A stretch of DNA of 64,000 nucleotides from JABGQS01 sp963666505 (GTDB lineage Bacteria; Bacillota; Clostridia; Christensenellales; SZUA-584): positions 1,426,001-1,490,000 of the forward strand of contig CAXXXL010000003.1 in the NCBI GenBank assembly GCA_963666505.2. The letters are read 5' to 3'. Made by a program: the position numbers and the translations under genes. Below are positions 47,019 through 54,747 of the stretch, piece by piece. Under the pieces are notes generated by a model, which saw nothing but the letters and a program-made list of their open reading frames with translations, ran no database searches and was not told where the DNA came from. Numbering within the stretch: position 1 is the first letter of the stretch; each line of letters opens with the position of its first letter.

Positions 47019-48224
47019 ATGAAAAATCTAGTCGAAAAAGCGTTTGAAAAAGGAAAAGGGATTCTTAGGTTGGCTCCGACATGGGTGCCGCGATCCTTTT
47101 GTAGACCTGGAATGCGAATAAAGCTTCACCCGGATGACTATTATAAACTTGGATTGAAACGGGGAGGCATTGATGAGAGATGGTTGGCTTCGACAACAAG
47201 AGCAGAAAATGGACAAGAGGCCCCAGAAGATGAAGGCATGAGCTATATTATTATAGATAAATTTGGCCAGGAGAAAGTATTATTGCGCGATGCGGTGGAA
47301 GTATTAAAAGGACAACTTATTGGGGAAAAGCTATATAAAAAATATTCGAGATGGCCAATTTATTCAAAGTTTTTCGACAATCTTGGACCGCTTCCTCATC
47401 ATGTACATCACAATGATAATTTTGCTGCGAAAGTAAATCAATTGGGAAAACCGGAAATGTATTTCTTTCCATCTCAACTTAATAATCATGGGGGAGAATT
47501 TCCTTATACGTTTTTTGGTTTTAATCCGGGTACTACAAAGGAGCAGGTGAAAAAATGCCTTATTAACTTTACAAATGGCGATAATAAGCTGTTAGATTTA
47601 TCAAGAGCATATAAATTGTCTCTTGATACCGGATGGGATGTACCCCCGGGTATTTTACATGCGCCCGGCAGCCTTTGTACATATGAACCTCAGATATCAT
47701 CAGATGTATATGCAATGTACCAGTCTATCCTTCTATATGGTCATACCGTGCCAGAGGAGCTTTTATGGAAAGATTGTCCCCAGGATCAAGTTGGGAATTT
47801 TGATTATCTTATTGATGTTCTTGATTGGGAATCAAATGTTGACGATCAATTTTATAAAAATCATTTTATGGTTCCAATACCTGAAACAGATATAAAAAAA
47901 ACGATACCAGAGGGTTATATTGAAGAGTACATCTGTTATAAAAGTGATTATGTAAGAGCAAAAAGACTAACCGTTTTACCCAAAAGTTCTGTAGTATCAA
48001 AAGATACTAATGCATATGGTTTCATTATGCTACAAGGGCACGGCAAATGTGAGAAATGGGATATTGAAACACCAACATTAATTAGATATGGCGAGTTAAC
48101 AAATGATGAATTTTTTGTTTCTGAATTTGCGGCAAAACAGGGAGTAACTTTTACAAATGAATCGGAAACAGAACCAATTGTTCTACTAAAACATTATTCA
48201 CCAAACGATAAATTAATTCTATGA
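47019..48224 (+). CDS. ManA-like cupin, probable sugar isomerase
   Basis: 401 residues. A double cupin with the metal site PHHVHHND (about residues 127-134) and the phrase GWDVPPGILHAPGS, where His completes the site, as in type I mannose-6-phosphate isomerases. Overall similarity to ManA is limited, and the N-terminus (WVPRSFCRPGMRIKLHPDDYY) is unusual. It could isomerise a sugar or sugar phosphate released by operon B enzymes, or be a non-isomerase cupin. AAAGGAAAG precedes ATG 47019. It sits between the transporter and URO-D protein 5. Confidence 0.65.
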   Translation: MKNLVEKAFEKGKGILRLAPTWVPRSFCRPGMRIKLHPDDYYKLGLKRGGIDERWLASTTRAENGQEAPEDEGMSYIIIDKFGQEKVLLRDAVEVLKGQLIGEKLYKKYSRWPIYSKFFDNLGPLPHHVHHNDNFAAKVNQLGKPEMYFFPSQLNNHGGEFPYTFFGFNPGTTKEQVKKCLINFTNGDNKLLDLSRAYKLSLDTGWDVPPGILHAPGSLCTYEPQISSDVYAMYQSILLYGHTVPEELLWKDCPQDQVGNFDYLIDVLDWESNVDDQFYKNHFMVPIPETDIKKTIPEGYIEEYICYKSDYVRAKRLTVLPKSSVVSKDTNAYGFIMLQGHGKCEKWDIETPTLIRYGELTNDEFFVSEFAAKQGVTFTNESETEPIVLLKHYSPNDKLIL

Positions 48225-48278
48225 TAGCAGCGCAATTGCAATTAGTTTCAAATCGAAGAATAATAGGGAGGCGAGGAA

Positions 48279-49565
48279 ATGATTGAGTACTTCGATATTC
48301 GCTTGAAGACACAATGCGGTGAAGTTCCTCTTTTAGAAGATCAGGAAAAATATTATCTAAGGGAGCTTGCTAGAAAAGTTACAGAAATTGGGAACAAACC
48401 TATTCAGGAAAATCGAAAACGTTTATGGAGGCTTCATAACAACCTAAAAGGTGAGCGTCCTATGGTTCTTATTTTTCCTGAAGGCTGTTGGAGTGAATTA
48501 CTACCATATAAACAAATGAAAATTCAAAAACCATTTTGGCATGAATTAGAATGGTATCTTCGAAGATTAATATACAGGGATACAAATATTCCTGATGACT
48601 ATGTTGTTGAACCAGTAATCGAGGTACCCTTATGTTATTCATTTACCGAATGGATGAGCGGAGTAAACCATCTTGTTCACTTGGGTGATGAAGATGGTAA
48701 GCCAGCCGCAGGTTTTAAAGCTGTGATTGAAGATGAGCGTGATTACGAGAAAATGACGCCACCGCGTTTTATTCCGGATATTGCGACAACTATAAGAAAC
48801 GTCAATATAATCTCCGAAACCGTAGGTTCGATTATACCAGTTTCGATTAACAATTCAATTCAAATTGATACAAGTCTTATTATGTCCTTAATGGAAATGC
48901 GTTCTATGGAGCAGCTGTTGATTGATATGATTGAAATACCTGAGAGAATACATCAAACGCTTATGTTTATGCAGGTAAGTACTTTGAAATTGATGGAAGA
49001 AGTGGAGAACAGTGGTCTTATGGGACTTAACAATGGTAATGACTATGTTGGTTCCGGAGGTGTTGGTTACACAAATGAATTGCCAGGCAAAGATTTCGAT
49101 GGGCATGTAAGGTATTCCGATTTGTGGGGATTCTCAGAAACACAAGATCTGTCTTCTGTTTCTCCAACAATGTATAATGAATTTGCGTTACAATATCAAA
49201 TACCTCTATTAGATAGGTATGGTCTGAATTGCTATGGATGTTGTGAGCCGATGCATGACAAAATTGAGATTGTAAAAAAAATACCTCGATTAAGACGAAT
49301 ATCAGTAAGCCCTTGGTGTGATTTAAAAATAATGTCAGAATCGTTCAATAGAGATTGTATATTATCATGGAAACCTTCTCCAATGGACTTAGCTAATAAA
49401 TTCGATGAAGAAAACATACGTAAAACTTTGTTAAATGGTATTAAGATAGCAAAAGACAACTGTCTAGAAATCATTATGAAGGATACGCATACAGTACAGA
49501 ATGAAAAAGACAGAATAAGTAGGTGGGTAAAAATGGCTAATGATATTGTTGAAGACTCTTTTTAA
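48279..49565 (+). CDS. URO-D superfamily protein 5 (GCCEP subgroup)
   Basis: 428 residues, the longest of the five. C-terminal URO-D/methionine-synthase-like barrel with YGCCEPMHDKI and LRRISVSPWCD, which define a recurrent but uncharacterised subgroup often seen in carbohydrate operons. The Cys-Cys-Glu motif may bind zinc. The N-terminal 120 residues are helical. GGGAGGCG precedes the ATG. Its recurrence in both sugar operons of this element, each time in a different subgroup, points to a shared theme in substrate processing. Confidence 0.8.
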   Translation: MIEYFDIRLKTQCGEVPLLEDQEKYYLRELARKVTEIGNKPIQENRKRLWRLHNNLKGERPMVLIFPEGCWSELLPYKQMKIQKPFWHELEWYLRRLIYRDTNIPDDYVVEPVIEVPLCYSFTEWMSGVNHLVHLGDEDGKPAAGFKAVIEDERDYEKMTPPRFIPDIATTIRNVNIISETVGSIIPVSINNSIQIDTSLIMSLMEMRSMEQLLIDMIEIPERIHQTLMFMQVSTLKLMEEVENSGLMGLNNGNDYVGSGGVGYTNELPGKDFDGHVRYSDLWGFSETQDLSSVSPTMYNEFALQYQIPLLDRYGLNCYGCCEPMHDKIEIVKKIPRLRRISVSPWCDLKIMSESFNRDCILSWKPSPMDLANKFDEENIRKTLLNGIKIAKDNCLEIIMKDTHTVQNEKDRISRWVKMANDIVEDSF

Positions 49566-49594
49566 CTAAATATAAATTGGGACTGGAGGGTATT

Positions 49595-50401
49595 ATGGAT
49601 ATCGAAAACGAATTTTTATTAAAATTCAATTTTCAAAAATGGTTGAGGCTAGGGATCAATGACTATGATTATGATAGAATAGGAAAGATCCTCGGTATAG
49701 AGATACCTGAAGTAACTGCAGTGCTTGAGAGCTTCAAATCAGACAATAGAGAGGCTGCAAGTAAAATAAAGGGGCTGAAGAAATGGAAGTTTAAGGATAG
49801 AGCTAATATAATTTTCATTGGTGATTCAAATACAAGTAATCGAACAAGTTATATGAACATACTCAAAGAAGCTTTTTCAAGTCATGAAAATATTAATTTT
49901 ATTGATTGTGCTTTATCTGCATGGCGCTCAGGAGACCCCATTCAAGATTTCTATAGCATAAATATCTATAGTCCTGATATTACAGTATATATGATAGGAA
50001 CAAATGATTTTCGTTCTATAAAGGGACTTGGTACTTGTGTTACAAGCTTGGAAGAATATAAAAAAAACGTATCCTTTACTATAAAAATGCTAAGGTCAAT
50101 AGGTTCAATAATTATTATTCAAACAATACCACCTGTAAAACAAGAGTGGATAGACTCAGCATATGAAGCAACATTGTGGGATTTTAAAGAGAAAGACAGA
50201 AAGGCGTTCAATAATGTTCTAAAGAACCTATCAAGAAAAGAAAACGTGCTTATTAATGACATGGACACTATTCTTAAAAGTATTGATAATGATAATTTGT
50301 ATTATAAAGACGGGCTACATCTTAGTAATTATGCTCATGAAGCAATAGCAAATAAACTTTTGCCAATTATTAAGAAGGCTTTACTATTAAGAATGGGGTA
50401 G
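49595..50401 (+). CDS. SGNH/GDSL-family esterase
   Basis: 268 residues from ATG 49595 after GGAGGG; ATG 49577 lacks a site. The SGNH blocks are clear: FIGDSNTS (Ser nucleophile), MIGTNDF (Gly/Asn) and DGLHLSNYAHEA (Asp-His). No signal peptide, so it acts on imported substrate. In a glycan operon it is probably a deacetylase or other carbohydrate esterase that removes acyl groups before hydrolysis. It is the last gene of operon B and of the cargo. Confidence 0.88.
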   Translation: MDIENEFLLKFNFQKWLRLGINDYDYDRIGKILGIEIPEVTAVLESFKSDNREAASKIKGLKKWKFKDRANIIFIGDSNTSNRTSYMNILKEAFSSHENINFIDCALSAWRSGDPIQDFYSINIYSPDITVYMIGTNDFRSIKGLGTCVTSLEEYKKNVSFTIKMLRSIGSIIIIQTIPPVKQEWIDSAYEATLWDFKEKDRKAFNNVLKNLSRKENVLINDMDTILKSIDNDNLYYKDGLHLSNYAHEAIANKLLPIIKKALLLRMG

Positions 50402-50537
50402 AGAATTTTGGAAACTCAGCTTATTCCAGAGAACTATAAAAGTTAAAAATGTAAAAATATGGACTTAATCTTATCTACAGAATTGAACAAACTAAAAGTA
50501 GTGGAAAGTAGTTGTTTGAGGATCCCCCGAAAACTTG

Positions 50538-50999
50538 TTACAACGCCTTCATAGCCTGTTCATAGTCATCATCGACAACATGTGTGTAAATCATTGTAGT
50601 TGATAAATCTGAATGGCCTAGTGCTTTATGCACCAACCTTATGTTCTTAGATTCCCGTAATAGTTCAGTTGCAAAAGTATGTCTTAGGACATGAGGTGTT
50701 ACTCTTTTCTCAATTTTCGCTTTTATCGAATACTGCAGTAACATCTCACGAATATCACAATCGTCAAGTTTTTTACAGTAGCGATTCGTGAATACATATT
50801 CCGCATTCCCCCACTCGTTGTTTTGTCGTTCTCTCCACAATGACAGCTCGGCTATTGTTTTCTCTGAAATGTACACTATCAGGTCTTTGCTGCCTTTGCC
50901 TTGGAGAACAATCACTTGTCCCGTCATCAAATTTATATTTCGCCATTTTAGCTCGATCGCTTCTGAAATTTTCAGTCCAGTTTTAGCAAAAAAACACAC
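50538..50999 (-). pseudogene. Truncated tyrosine recombinase (catalytic half only)
   Basis: 153 residues on the minus strand, covering only the catalytic domain. HVLRHTFAT (His-x-x-Arg), LGHSDLSTT and the Tyr in YTHV are present. The first catalytic Arg, expected in TGLRISEA, is Lys (TGLKISEA). The N-terminal arm- and core-binding domains are missing, and the break coincides with the remnant NlpC sequence at about 51,003-51,049. It is probably the dead integrase of an earlier element that carried the cargo. Confidence 0.85.
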
Positions 51000-51048
51000 A
51001 GGGGTTTATTCCTGTAGCTGCTCACATAATGTGGATTAAATACATTTA

Positions 51049-51350
51049 TGGATATATAACGCACGTTGCCATATGCGCCGGTAACGGATATGTAACAGAT
51101 GCAAGCAACAATAGTGGAATGGTTGTATATAGGCCGATTTTTGGACAATCCAGTATTTTTGCTTGCGGTAGGCCTCACGTTTTGATTAAGGAGGAAAGAA
51201 TGAATCATATAAAAAGTTTTACGGCGATAGCTATTGTGGCTATCGATGCGTGTGCAGTTTTAGGAATAGTTTTTATCAAAGGTTACAATCTTAAAATGGG
51301 TATTAATTTGACAGCCACATCTACGAGAACAGAGGAAACAGCACAATACG
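51049..51350 (+). pseudogene. Remnant of a second NlpC/P60-sortase gene junction
   Basis: Reading across, the end of an NlpC/P60 domain (GNGYV, GMVVYRPIFGQSS, GRPHVL), the intergenic AAGGAGGAAAG, and the start of a sortase (AIAIVAIDACAVLGIVFIKG) match 10,467-10,750 at roughly 80% identity. Both genes are cut: the hydrolase lacks its catalytic Cys part and the sortase stops after its membrane anchor. The divergence means it comes from a related ICE rather than a recent copy of the genes at 8,941-11,305. Confidence 0.9.
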
Positions 51351-51380
51351 GGCACGACATGGGCGCTGGTGGGGCATGAG

Positions 51381-51488
51381 ATGGCAGATACGAGCTATAT
51401 TGGAAAAGGGATGTTCTCTGACGGGAAGATACAGAGCCTTGAAAAACTGCAGGATAAGATAAATAAATACAGGGAAATAGGATTATAA
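51381..51488 (+). pseudogene. Short open fragment, possible tail of an ICE gene
   Basis: 35 codons from ATG 51381 to TAA 51486-51488; the frame stays open upstream into the sortase remnant (reading LVGHEMADTSYIGKG). The C-terminal part is helical (SLEKLQDKINKYRE). It is probably the C-terminus of an ICE gene joined by deletion to the sortase remnant. Family not recognised. Confidence 0.35.
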
Positions 51489-51497
51489 AAAGAGAAT

Positions 51498-51525
51498 TTG
51501 TATAGTAGTCGAAAATTGTTATAAT
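51498..51525 (+). promoter_or_regulatory. Probable promoter of immA
   Basis: TTGTAT (51498-51503) and TATAAT (51520-51525) are separated by 16 nt. Further TATAAT-like words lie closer to the gene, so the exact start is uncertain. The ribosome site before ATG 51591 is weak (GACGG). Confidence 0.5.
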
Positions 51526-51590
51526 ATGTGAGCCATACTGTCCTATTTTATGGACTTTAAATATATATAATATAATTTGACGGTACAAAT

Positions 51591-52103
51591 ATGAACTACT
51601 CAATTTATGAAGAAGTCGAAAGACTTGTTAAAAAGTACAAAACAAGAGACCCAATGGAGATTGCTGAGGCAATCGGGATAAAGATTTTATTCCGAGATTT
51701 TAGCGTTCTAAAGGGCTTCTATGCTCTTGAAAACAAATCAAGATATATAGTTATTAACAACAATCTAGATGAGTATCTTCAAAGAGTTATCTGCGCTCAT
51801 GAATTAGGGCATGATTGTTTGCATAGACACTTCGCTGCTTACAACGCAATGCGGGATTACATGCTGTATGATATGAAGGCAAGACCGGAAAGAGATGCTA
51901 ATATATTTGCTTCCGATCTTCTTCTATCAGATACAGAAGTAATGTTGTATGCGAAATTGTATGGATACACGCATGAAAAAATTTCTCAGATAATGGATGT
52001 CCCGCAAGAATTGATGTGCTTTAAGGCATATAGCATTTATAATAGAGGATACGATATACGTACCCCTGAGACTGTTGATAGTAACTTCCTTAGTTCGATT
52101 TAG
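51591..52103 (+). CDS. ImmA/IrrE family metallopeptidase
   Basis: 170 residues. The zinc-binding HELGHDCLH (His70, Glu71, His74) is intact. ImmA-type proteases cleave the XRE repressor of ICEs such as ICEBs1, switching on excision and transfer. Here the gene converges with the XRE gene on the opposite strand, their stop codons overlapping by 4 nt, rather than sharing an operon as in ICEBs1. The C-terminal helical part (THEKISQIMDVPQELM) probably recognises the repressor. Confidence 0.9.
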   Translation: MNYSIYEEVERLVKKYKTRDPMEIAEAIGIKILFRDFSVLKGFYALENKSRYIVINNNLDEYLQRVICAHELGHDCLHRHFAAYNAMRDYMLYDMKARPERDANIFASDLLLSDTEVMLYAKLYGYTHEKISQIMDVPQELMCFKAYSIYNRGYDIRTPETVDSNFLSSI

Positions 52104-52519
52104 TCCTTATTGCGCCCATATTTCTTAGCCTTTTCTTTTGAGTCAAAATAGATTTCCTGCATTACTTCAAAAAAAGCATCTTTGTCATTCTCATTAAGCT
52201 CCCCGCCAGCCATAAGTGCTCTGACACGGCTAATGGTCTTTGCGGCCTCAGCAGCGCCATTAGTGCCATATTTTGATTTAGCTTCGTTGATGAAAATTTC
52301 CTCTTTGGTAAACTCTACTTCTTGAGAATCATCCAAAAGAAAATCAATAGTTACATTAAGAGCTTCTGCAATACCGGCTAATATTTCGTCGCTAGGAGTC
52401 CGCTGATCATTCTCGTAATATATAATTGCTCTTTTTTTAACACCGGCAATCTCGCCAAGTTGTTCCTGGGTATGCCCATGCCTTTTTCTCAAGATTATAA
52501 TTTTCTCAGATAACTTCAT
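52100..52519 (-). CDS. XRE-family repressor (ImmR-like)
   Basis: 139 residues on the minus strand. The N-terminal helix-turn-helix reads HGHTQEQLGEIAGVKKRAIIYYENDQRTPS, followed by a helical C-terminal region that should dimerise and be the ImmA target. Its start region faces a divergent promoter with repeated 12-bp boxes (52,571 and 52,599), the likely operator. It probably represses the 52,676 activator and, through it, excision. Confidence 0.92.
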   Translation of the reverse strand: MKLSEKIIILRKRHGHTQEQLGEIAGVKKRAIIYYENDQRTPSDEILAGIAEALNVTIDFLLDDSQEVEFTKEEIFINEAKSKYGTNGAAEAAKTISRVRALMAGGELNENDKDAFFEVMQEIYFDSKEKAKKYGRNKD

Positions 52520-52562
52520 TTTCCACTTCTCCTAAAAATAGAACACATATTCGCATATTTTC

Positions 52563-52618
52563 CTTGACAATGCACTGGACACCTAATATAATAACAGGTG
52601 CACTGGACACTTGTCAAG
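52563..52618. promoter_or_regulatory. Overlapping divergent promoters with repeated operator boxes
   Basis: Rightward: TTGACA (52564-52569), 17 nt, TATAAT (52587-52592). Leftward: TTGACA on the minus strand (52612-52617), 18 nt, TATTAT (52588-52593). The two minus-10s overlap, so transcription is mutually exclusive. The box TGCACTGGACAC occurs at 52571-52582 and 52599-52610, and CACCT/AGGTG flank the shared minus-10. The repressor at 52,100-52,519 is the likely ligand. Confidence 0.8.
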
Positions 52619-52675
52619 CGAATTAGGTGTTCAATACTTTGTAAGTTTTGGTAACTAGACGAGAGGAGAACGAAG

Positions 52676-53242
52676 ATGATTCAAGCTAAAAAGCAGAGCA
52701 TTAATCAGACTATTCCAAGTAACAACAAAGAGACAAACAACAATATATATCATAATGCAAAAGTGTTGCTGAAGATATATTCAAAAACTGCTTGGGAAAC
52801 CAGTGAAAAGTACAGTGAAATTATTTACAGTTATGAGAACGAATATGGGATAAGTGATATCAGTGGACTGGAGATAATAGCATCTTTAGCTGATGAAACT
52901 GAGTTAAATGAGCTTTCCGAGCGCTTATTGTCAGTAGGAGAAAACAAGCTGATTATTGATGCGGTTCATAGCGCATTGATGAGATTGAAAGAATACCCCC
53001 ATAAAGGGGAGCTGTATTATCAGATTATATATAAAAACTATTTTGTTAAGTATAAATACACAGAGAGCGAAATACTTGAAAGCTTGTGCTTATCCAGAAC
53101 GACATACTTCAGAAGGAGAAAAGAAGCAATCCATCTGTTTGGGGTTAGTTTATGGAAATTAACGATCCCAAAAGTTCTCAATATGCTTGGGACAAATTTG
53201 AGACAAAATTGGAACGGTTCTGGTACTGACATGGTATTTTGA
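52676..53242 (+). CDS. Phage-type transcriptional activator-like protein (ArpU/DUF1492-like)
   Basis: 188 residues. The N-terminal two thirds are helical; the C-terminal part has a helix-turn-helix-like block (YTESEILESLCLSRTTYFRRRKEA region). This layout resembles late-gene activators of the ArpU/sigma-like class in phages and ICEs. GAGGAGAACG precedes the ATG. It is driven by the rightward divergent promoter and followed by a terminator, so it is a single regulated gene, probably the first step in activating transfer. Confidence 0.65.
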   Translation: MIQAKKQSINQTIPSNNKETNNNIYHNAKVLLKIYSKTAWETSEKYSEIIYSYENEYGISDISGLEIIASLADETELNELSERLLSVGENKLIIDAVHSALMRLKEYPHKGELYYQIIYKNYFVKYKYTESEILESLCLSRTTYFRRRKEAIHLFGVSLWKLTIPKVLNMLGTNLRQNWNGSGTDMVF

Positions 53243-53300
53243 AGGTGCTAGTATGATAGCGTAGAGATACTATGACCAAAATTGCATAACGAGTTAAGAC

Positions 53301-53338
53301 AAGGTCTTACGCCCCGAAAAGGCGTGGGGCCTTTTTTT
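53301..53338 (+). terminator. Rho-independent terminator after the activator gene
   Basis: A stem of about 12 bp with several G-U pairs, built around ACGCC/GGCGT, has its loop at about 53313-53320 and is followed by seven T residues (53332-53338). Confidence 0.8.
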
Positions 53339-53405
53339 ATGTCCTTTTTTGCAGTTTTGGCAGGAAAGGACGCTATCGATGAAGACCAGAAACCGCTCTC
53401 CATAA

Positions 53406-53462
53406 CCTTTCAGATTTTAGAACTGAGGTGCGAAGCACTTCCGAAACTTGAAATCTGAAAGG
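53406..53462 (+). promoter_or_regulatory. Hairpin that can hide the ribosome site of the sigma-like gene
   Basis: A perfect 12-bp outer stem (53406-53417 with 53451-53462) encloses an inner stem around GGTGCGAAGCAC. The right arm ends in AAAGG, part of the AAAGGAG ribosome site of the gene at 53471. The right-arm sequence AAATCTGAAAG recurs at 54369-54379, so the left arm has two possible partners. This suggests translational control or attenuation. Confidence 0.65.
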
Positions 53463-53470
53463 AGATTGCT

Positions 53471-53941
53471 ATGACAATCAAATACAGAAAAGCATATTTA
53501 ACAGATGGAACACAGGTAAAGATAACTGAGGAATTATTTAAGCAGTTAAGAGAATGGGAAAGAGAAGGCCGTCCAATTCATTTCAGCTATATAGACATGC
53601 TGAAAGAAGAAGACAATGAAATGATCAACAAGCAAAGGTGTTATAACACATTCAATATCTCATTAGAAGGTGAGCTTGAAAAAGACCCATCTAACCCGAT
53701 GTTGCTTAAAGACACAAGAGATGTTTCAGGCAAGGCGACCAGAAGCATTGAGATGCGCAACGCTATAAACTCCGTGCTTAGTCTTTGCTCCGACGCTCAA
53801 AGAAGAAGATTCATCAAGTATTACTACTTGGATTTCACCCTCGACATGATTGCTGCACAAGAGCGCTGCAGCTTTCAAACTGTACAGCGTTCTATCAAAA
53901 AAGTAGAAAAAAGGCTGGTTATTTTAAAAAATTTCTTCTAG
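53471..53941 (+). CDS. Sigma-70-like regulator of the ICE
   Basis: 156 residues. The C-terminal half looks like sigma region 4: RRRFIKYYYLDFTLDMIAAQERCSFQTVQRSIKK, with an HTH around residues 123-146. The N-terminal half (TDGTQVKITEELFKQLREWE) is a small domain common in clostridial ICE sigma-like proteins. AAAGGAG precedes the ATG but lies in a hairpin. Found at the same place, before the recombinases, in many Clostridia elements. Likely drives or tunes recombinase expression. Confidence 0.8.
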   Translation: MTIKYRKAYLTDGTQVKITEELFKQLREWEREGRPIHFSYIDMLKEEDNEMINKQRCYNTFNISLEGELEKDPSNPMLLKDTRDVSGKATRSIEMRNAINSVLSLCSDAQRRRFIKYYYLDFTLDMIAAQERCSFQTVQRSIKKVEKRLVILKNFF

Positions 53942-54455
53942 GGGGGTGAAAAACATGCTCTCCCAACGCTATATAGTGTAGGGGTTTTTTCTAAATGGAA
54001 AAACCGCAGGCAAGTAATGCCTTGAAAGTTCATTGAAAATCGAATAAAAAGCATTTCAAGTACGAAAGCCATGCAGCGTAGATGCGAAAGCGACGGACAA
54101 GGACGCCAAAACCATTCTGCAGTGATACCCAAGGGGGCAGACCCTCACAAACTGTAAACAGGATAGACGATCCAAGATTGCGAGCGACAAACCTTGTCCG
54201 GGGATATCCTAAGCCGTTAAAGATAGACGGTATTCGCCATGATCTGTGTGGTGCTGAAACTTCCTAAACGTTGGGCGGTCATACGATAGGACATAGAAGT
54301 CCTTAAAAATGGGCGGGTGAAACTCCATGCGGTAGGTTATCTCTACCGGCTTGAAATGTTGGCTAATAAAATCTGAAAGACATATACAATGCGGCATCTG
54401 TGAATTACCGGTGCCGCATGAATATATCTTTTGGAAATATTGAAGGAGGAAAATT
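53942..54455 (+). ncRNA. Candidate structured non-coding RNA between the sigma-like gene and the recombinases
   Basis: About 510 bases without a credible gene but with many complementary segments. A 9-bp long-range pair CGGACAAGG/CCTTGTCCG (about 54093 and 54191) encloses roughly 90 nt. Local hairpins include CCGT/ACGG near 54213-54229, AGGAC/GTCCT near 54287-54302, CGGTAG/CTACCG near 54330-54349 and an 8-bp ATGCGGCA/TGCCGCAT at about 54389-54420. It is GC-richer than flanks. I cannot match it to a named RNA class or a group II intron. Confidence 0.5.
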
Positions 54456-54650
54456 ATGAATAGTAATTTGATTGATATTAAGGATATAAGAATAAATACT
54501 GACCTTCCTGTATCGGTTAAGGTTAAGAGCTTTATAGAGCAAATCATAGACCCATATCACTTCAAATGCGGTGAAGTAGAGGTCATTTTAGACTTTGACG
54601 GGTACGATTCACTCGAAAGTAAAATCATAAAACATCTAAGCAGCAAATAA
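54456..54650 (+). CDS. Small ICE protein, DUF6870-like
   Basis: 64 residues. The pattern INTDLPVSVKVKSFIEQIIDPYHFKCGEVEV resembles DUF6870, small proteins found just upstream of ICE recombinases. GAAGGAGGAAA gives a strong ribosome site. No known function; position suggests an accessory or excision factor. Confidence 0.7.
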   Translation: MNSNLIDIKDIRINTDLPVSVKVKSFIEQIIDPYHFKCGEVEVILDFDGYDSLESKIIKHLSSK

Positions 54651-54747
54651 AACGTTCTCAAATTTCTTGATTTGAAATTAAAGTGCTAAGATTTAACTGG
54701 CACTTAAAAATCCTGCTGTTTGATGAAAAAACAGGAGGTAATTTATA

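Noticed and set aside
20178..50401. A corrinoid (methyl-carrier) protein for the URO-D methyltransferases
   Set aside because: I searched for the cobalamin-binding D-x-H-x-x-G pattern with a B12-binding fold in the cargo proteins and found none. If needed it is encoded elsewhere.
53942..54455. Group II intron or IscB/HEARO-type RNA
   Set aside because: No domain V-like hairpin, no reverse transcriptase, no HNH or RuvC protein adjacent. Left as an unassigned structured RNA.
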